A stretch of DNA of 64,000 nucleotides from positions 124,001 through 188,000 of the forward strand of contig VFIW01000060.1 of assembly GCA_006386115.1 (NCBI GenBank). Direction: 5' to 3'. The position numbers and the translations under genes were made by a program. This document shows positions 60,014 through 64,000 of this stretch, piece after piece. The notes beneath the pieces were generated by a model that was not told where the DNA came from, ran no database searches, and worked only from the letters and a program-made list of their open reading frames with translations. The stretch comes from Globisporangium splendens (taxonomy: Eukaryota; Oomycota; Peronosporomycetes; Pythiales; Pythiaceae). The stretch's first letter is position 1; each line of letters begins with the position of its first letter.

Positions 60014-63000
60014 CGGTTCTTGTTGACTGCGGTGCGTCACAGAACTTCGTCTCGAAGGCAGCTCTGGAACAGAGTCTGCAAGCATATGAGCGACTTGTCC
60101 ACAGTGGCAAGCGCGAGAAGATGATCGTACGTCTGGCCGATGGGTCGATAGTACACACTGAAGGGGTTCAAGTCGAACTCTCTTTCAGTTTTTGCGACTT
60201 TGTCTGCAAAGAAACGTTCGTGGTACTAGCGATGGGGTCGAAGTACGACCTCATCCTAGGGATGCCTTGGCTGGCGAAACATCAGCCTTGGATCGATTGG
60301 CGAGCACGCACAATCGGAAGCTCCACCCCTTCCTCTGATGAAGAGCGAAGGTTGCGGGAAAATTTCCACGCAATGGATGCGAGCTTTGAACACGCTGTGG
60401 CAGGGAGCCCAGCTAGAAGATGCGCTGAGGCAGGGAGCCCAGCAAAGAGATCAACTGCGGCAGGTAGCCCAGTTTGTGCGGAAGCGCCAGAAAGTCCAGA
60501 CGTGGACACTGGTGCGCAAGTGTGCGGCTCCAGAGCACCCGAGCCAGCCCCCGCAAGTGACAGCGACAGTACAGGTGTACACGCGTCAACCAGCTCGTAC
60601 CACCCTGACGGTGCAGTACTGGAGCTCAGAACCGCGAGGTCGCGCGTTCGCATCAACCGACGAGGGCGACGCAAGTTGTCAGCTCGCGAGAGAGACAGTG
60701 CATTGGCATCTGTTGCTGAGGAAACGGCCGCCTCGCATATGATTGCCCCACCTCTCAACGCAGCTGCAACTTCGCTGCGCGCCTTCGACAGGATCTCGGA
60801 TCCGTCGATAGATCGCGCTCACGTTGACGTGGCGCTCAGACGCGCGAAGCGCAGTCCGGAAGCAAACGCATCAGACGAAGTGTTCTTCGCTGAATTTGCG
60901 GCGCTCCATGAGCTGCCGAGTACCGTTGAGGCGATTGTATCCCTCGAAGAAATGAGTTATGAACTCTTTCTTACGGATCTAGAGCGTGACCAGATCCGCG
61001 AGATCGTCGTTCCGACTGCGTTCACGCGTAGCGAACTATGCACCTCGTCCACTGCGGATGAGAGTGTTTTGGAGCCAGACAAACAGAAACGGTTTGCTGC
61101 TCAGGATTGTGACGCCGTGAAAGGCAGTCCATACTTTGACTTATTGTGGGAGTTCAAAGATGTCTTCCCCGACAAAGTGCCAAGTGCCCTGCCCGTTGAT
61201 CGTGGCATACGGCACGAGATTGACCTCGAGCCCGGGAGCAAATATTGCGTGACCAGACAATGGCCGCTGCCCCGCGAGCAGGTTGAGGCAATCGACGAGT
61301 TCTTCGCGAAACGAGCCCTCACCGGTCATGTGAGAGAAAGCAAGTCTCCACATAGCTCACCCACGTTTTGTGTGCGGAAAGCGACTGGTGGCTGGCGCAT
61401 TGTTCACGCTTTCAACAAGCTGAACGCCGCCACCATTCCGGCACAAACGCCGATCCCAAGAAAGGATGTCTTGATCGACTCCATGGGCGGCTCGACAGTG
61501 TTCTCCGCACTGGATCTGATGGATGGGTTCTATCAGATCCTCATGCGAGAGAGTGACGTTCCCTTGACGGCAGTAAGCACACCCAGCGGGATGCTGTGGG
61601 AGTGGCTCATTATGCCGCAAGGTTTGAAGAATGCACCAGCGACGTTCAATCGTCTGGTAACGCATCTTCTGCGTCCTCATCGTGCGTATGCACCGAGCTA
61701 TTTCGATGACATCTTCGTGCACAGTCGTGCCGAAGGAGATCTCAGTGCCGTTGACGTGCACAAGAGACATTTGCGCTCAGTGTTGCAGTGCTTACGAGAC
61801 AACAGTCTGTATTGCAACCTGAAGAAATGCATCTTTGGCGCCTCAGAGATTCCGATCCTGGGCTGCTATGTTGGCAAAGCTGGCGTCCGCGCGGACCCAG
61901 AGAAGATCAAGGCGATCGCCGACTGGCCGATCCCAAAGAATGTCAAGGACTTGCGCAAGTGGCTTGGCTTGGCAAATTACTTGCACAAATACAGCCACAA
62001 CTATGCGGCAAGAGTCCGTCCGCTCACGCATCTCTTGAAAAAGGATGTGGAGTGGGACTGGACGAATGATGTCATGAATGCATTCATTGACGTGAAGGAG
62101 TCGCTCGTTCGCGCTCCTGTCCTGGCGTTGCCGGACCACACGAAAGCTTTCAGTGTCGTGTGCGATGCCAGCGATTTTGCAATCGGCTGTGCACTGATGC
62201 AGAAGGATGATGACGGCCATAAGCGCGTCGTATCATACCAAAGCAGACTGCTTAAGGCAGCTGAAAAGAATTATCCTGTGCACGACAAGGAGCTGCTTGC
62301 GATCAAGTACGCCCTCTTGAAGTTCAGGGTCCACCTTTTGGGTGCGACACCGTTCGTTGTGTACACGGATCACGCGTCCTTGCGGACCGCGATCAATTCC
62401 CCCCATTTATCGCAGCGAATGGCGCGATGGCTTGCATTCTTCTCCGAGTTCAACTTTCGGGTAGAATACAAACCGGGAAAGGAAAATGTTCTGGCGGACG
62501 CGCTCTCGCGCCGTCCAGATTACGAATCGAGCGCTGACAGCAGCTCTGACGCCCTGTGTTTGGAGCGCACTCCTGATCTCATGCATCTGAGCATCAGTCG
62601 AGTGCAAACAAAGCTCAAGGACAATATTCAGTCGCTTTATCCAAAGGACGATGAATGTCGCTTGTTGATTGCTCACTTTGACGGCTCGTCCAAAGAGTCA
62701 TTGCCTGCCAAACTCGAGTCAAAGCTTGCTCGGTTTAGTTACCACGACGGGTTGTTGTGGCATCGACTGTCCAACTTTGATTACCTGCGTGTGTATGTAC
62801 CGCATGACCAGGATCTGAAACTTTCGACCCTGCATGAGTTTCACGATGCACCAGCGAGTGGGCATCTCGGACGTGAAAAGACCTTCTTGCAAGTGTCTAA
62901 TGTGTTTTGGTGGCCACACCAATACAAATGGGTGGCCAATTATGTACGCTCATGCGAACAGTGCCAGCGCGTGAAGCCTGCGGGCAAGAACAAAGCGCCG

Positions 63001-63648
63001 CTGCATCCGCTGCCGATTCCGCAAGATTGCTGGAAGTCGGTCAGCATGGATTTCGTCTTCGATTTCCCGGAAGACAAGACGCGCAACACAGGCGTCGTCG
63101 TGTTCGTCGACCGACTGAGCAAAATGGTGCACGTTGCACCTGTGCGCAAGCATGTCACTGCGCAAGAGACGGTGTGCCTATTTTTAGAGCACGTGTTCCG
63201 CTATCACGGCTTGCCCGAGTCTATTGTATCAGACCGGGACCCGCGTTTTACCGCTGCTTTTTGGCGCGAACTCTTTCGCCTGCTCGGCACAGATCTGGCG
63301 TTGTCCACTGCCGATCACCCCGAGACAGACGGGCAAACTGAGCGCGTGAACCGTGTCGTCGAGGATATTCTTCGCAGCATCGCTGTCGATCATCCCCGCG
63401 ACTGGAGCCGCTGGCTGCCGTACGCCGAGTTTGCTATAAATAGCAGCGAGCACGCCTCTACGGCCGTGACTCCGTTCTATTTTAACTCGCTGCGGCACCT
63501 GCGCGTACCCGCCACTCTGTTCGAGGGCGTCGAACGTTCTGCGGTGGGAGGGCAACTCGCTGCGCTCGATGCGAGCGCGCGATGCGCCGCCTGTGCGATC
63601 GCGTTCCGAATCTGTCACGGTCTTACCGGACAGCACGCAGAGTATTGA
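60010..63648 (+). CDS. G2 Pol: protease, reverse transcriptase, RNase H, integrase
   Basis: 1212 codons. The aspartic protease starts at once (LVDCGASQNF, D-C-G variant of the D-T/S-G site) and has ILGMPWL. A Ser/Ala-rich spacer with repeated AGSPA units follows (about 60390-60500). RT: VRKATGGWRIVHAFNKLN, FSALDLMDGFYQI, MPQGLKNAPATFNRL and active site YFDDIF (Tyr at codon 564). RNase H: VVCDASDFAIGCAL, KELLAIKYAL, VYTDHASL. Integrase: HDAP..GHLGREKT, CEQCQRVKP, SMDFVFDFPEDK, SDRDPRF, HPETDGQTERVN. The frame goes wrong after EGVERSAVGG and ends at 63648, while homology continues in the next frame. Enzyme domains look intact. Confidence 0.93.
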   Translation: MTVLVDCGASQNFVSKAALEQSLQAYERLVHSGKREKMIVRLADGSIVHTEGVQVELSFSFCDFVCKETFVVLAMGSKYDLILGMPWLAKHQPWIDWRARTIGSSTPSSDEERRLRENFHAMDASFEHAVAGSPARRCAEAGSPAKRSTAAGSPVCAEAPESPDVDTGAQVCGSRAPEPAPASDSDSTGVHASTSSYHPDGAVLELRTARSRVRINRRGRRKLSARERDSALASVAEETAASHMIAPPLNAAATSLRAFDRISDPSIDRAHVDVALRRAKRSPEANASDEVFFAEFAALHELPSTVEAIVSLEEMSYELFLTDLERDQIREIVVPTAFTRSELCTSSTADESVLEPDKQKRFAAQDCDAVKGSPYFDLLWEFKDVFPDKVPSALPVDRGIRHEIDLEPGSKYCVTRQWPLPREQVEAIDEFFAKRALTGHVRESKSPHSSPTFCVRKATGGWRIVHAFNKLNAATIPAQTPIPRKDVLIDSMGGSTVFSALDLMDGFYQILMRESDVPLTAVSTPSGMLWEWLIMPQGLKNAPATFNRLVTHLLRPHRAYAPSYFDDIFVHSRAEGDLSAVDVHKRHLRSVLQCLRDNSLYCNLKKCIFGASEIPILGCYVGKAGVRADPEKIKAIADWPIPKNVKDLRKWLGLANYLHKYSHNYAARVRPLTHLLKKDVEWDWTNDVMNAFIDVKESLVRAPVLALPDHTKAFSVVCDASDFAIGCALMQKDDDGHKRVVSYQSRLLKAAEKNYPVHDKELLAIKYALLKFRVHLLGATPFVVYTDHASLRTAINSPHLSQRMARWLAFFSEFNFRVEYKPGKENVLADALSRRPDYESSADSSSDALCLERTPDLMHLSISRVQTKLKDNIQSLYPKDDECRLLIAHFDGSSKESLPAKLESKLARFSYHDGLLWHRLSNFDYLRVYVPHDQDLKLSTLHEFHDAPASGHLGREKTFLQVSNVFWWPHQYKWVANYVRSCEQCQRVKPAGKNKAPLHPLPIPQDCWKSVSMDFVFDFPEDKTRNTGVVVFVDRLSKMVHVAPVRKHVTAQETVCLFLEHVFRYHGLPESIVSDRDPRFTAAFWRELFRLLGTDLALSTADHPETDGQTERVNRVVEDILRSIAVDHPRDWSRWLPYAEFAINSSEHASTAVTPFYFNSLRHLRVPATLFEGVERSAVGGQLAALDASARCAACAIAFRICHGLTGQHAEY

Positions 63649-64000
63649 CATGCCGGGCACGGTAGTGAGTTACGGTACTCGTGTCCCTAAAGATGGATCA
63701 CCCACGGTACTGAGTTACGGTACTCGTGCCAACAATAGCCAGTCTCAGACGGAATCAGGCGACTGCTCGTGTGAGCGTCAGCCACGAATGGAAGGACGCG
63801 CGGCGTCACACACCGGCGCAGAAATAGATCTCTCTGCAGCACGCGCTGCGAGAGCAACGAAAAAGCAAGACAAAGCCGCCGCGGCAGCGCGCCAATTTGT
63901 CGATGAGCGCGCAGCATTGTTGCGTCGCGTACGCGACCAACTAGCTGCTGCGCAAGACAAGCAAAAGCTCTACGCCGATAAATCGGGTAGAAAGAACAAA
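63649..64000 (+). pseudogene. G2 Pol continuation after a frame change (linker before the chromodomain)
   Basis: In the frame ending at 64000 the sequence FVDERAALLRRVRDQLAAAQ followed by KLYADKSGRKNK aligns with G1 FVVRRQAVVRFVRDAIAKAQ and EQADKSGRKNK (about 1280-1380). Pol is thus shifted by one base somewhere between about 63540 and 63650. A short direct repeat GAGTTACGGTACTCGTG occurs twice (about 63667 and 63713). The chromodomain would lie right of the window. Confidence 0.75.

Larger units (their letters stand above)
59462..64000 (+). mobile_element. Ty3/gypsy retrotransposon G2, body without gag N-terminus; runs off the window
   Basis: Order: gag C-terminal part with CCHC knuckle, protease, RT, RNase H, integrase, then the linker before the expected chromodomain. 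Its pol is clearly diverged from G1 (for example EFNFRVEYKPGKENVLADAL against EYNFVVHYKPGKTNILADAL), although the attached LTR is almost identical to that of G1. Frame changes occur between gag and protease, just before protease, and after integrase. Confidence 0.92.

Noticed and set aside
1..64000. RXLR or LFLAK (CRN) host-targeted effector genes, expected in many plant-pathogenic oomycetes
   Set aside because: I looked in signal-peptide-bearing frames for RXLR-EER or LFLAK near the N-terminus and found none.

Overview
The window looks like nuclear DNA of an oomycete (Peronosporales/Pythiales sensu lato; the genus cannot be read from the sequence). The reasons are: three AA17-type copper monooxygenases, a family known essentially from oomycetes; a cluster of single-pass tyrosine-kinase-like (TKL) receptor kinases; few and short GT-AG introns (76 and 101 bp where I can define them); oomycete initiator-like motifs (CATTCTCCAAT and variants) 40-95 bp upstream of several start codons; and dense Ty3/gypsy and LINE retroelements.

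Layout. 1-3404: 3' part of a Ty3/gypsy chromoviral element with its 3' LTR, carrying an antisense coiled-coil reading frame. 3440-3606: an old inverted LTR piece. 4082-4629: a SINE-like retroposon with a 17-bp target-site duplication, just upstream of a cupin-like gene (4719-5360). Its tandem paralogue (5699-6415) has one in-frame TGA. 6850-7827: gamma-glutamyl hydrolase. 8568-9524: ZIP metal transporter, and 10988-11603 its deleted, frameshifted paralogue. 12158-32190: two near-full-length EN-RT-RNase H LINEs (A and B) on the minus strand, head to tail. The 5' end of LINE B was hit by a second LINE family (LINE2), by the same SINE family and by a second LINE2 copy, so a nested history can be read from the target duplications. 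36008-37835: a third, truncated LINE copy.

33241-58080 is the gene-rich part: six TKL kinase genes (two on plus, four on minus), three AA17 genes in a row between kinases 4 and 5, and a choline-transporter-like (SLC44/CTL) gene truncated before its second membrane segment and fused in frame to a kinase C-terminal tail. 58814-64000 is a second Ty3/gypsy element in which an intact LTR abuts the middle of gag.

How the genes fit together. The AA17 enzymes are expected to be secreted and to cut plant cell-wall pectin oxidatively. The kinases have ectodomains and a membrane span and would signal from the cell surface. I see no evidence of operon-like co-transcription. The AA17 genes and several neighbours each carry their own initiator-like motif, so they are probably separately transcribed.

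The most novel candidates are: the antisense coiled-coil frame of the gypsy element; the SINE-like family, which starts exactly with an oomycete Pol II initiator-like sequence and shares its 3' end and insertion site with LINE2; a frame change shared by both LINE copies at an A5 run; and the transporter-kinase chimera.
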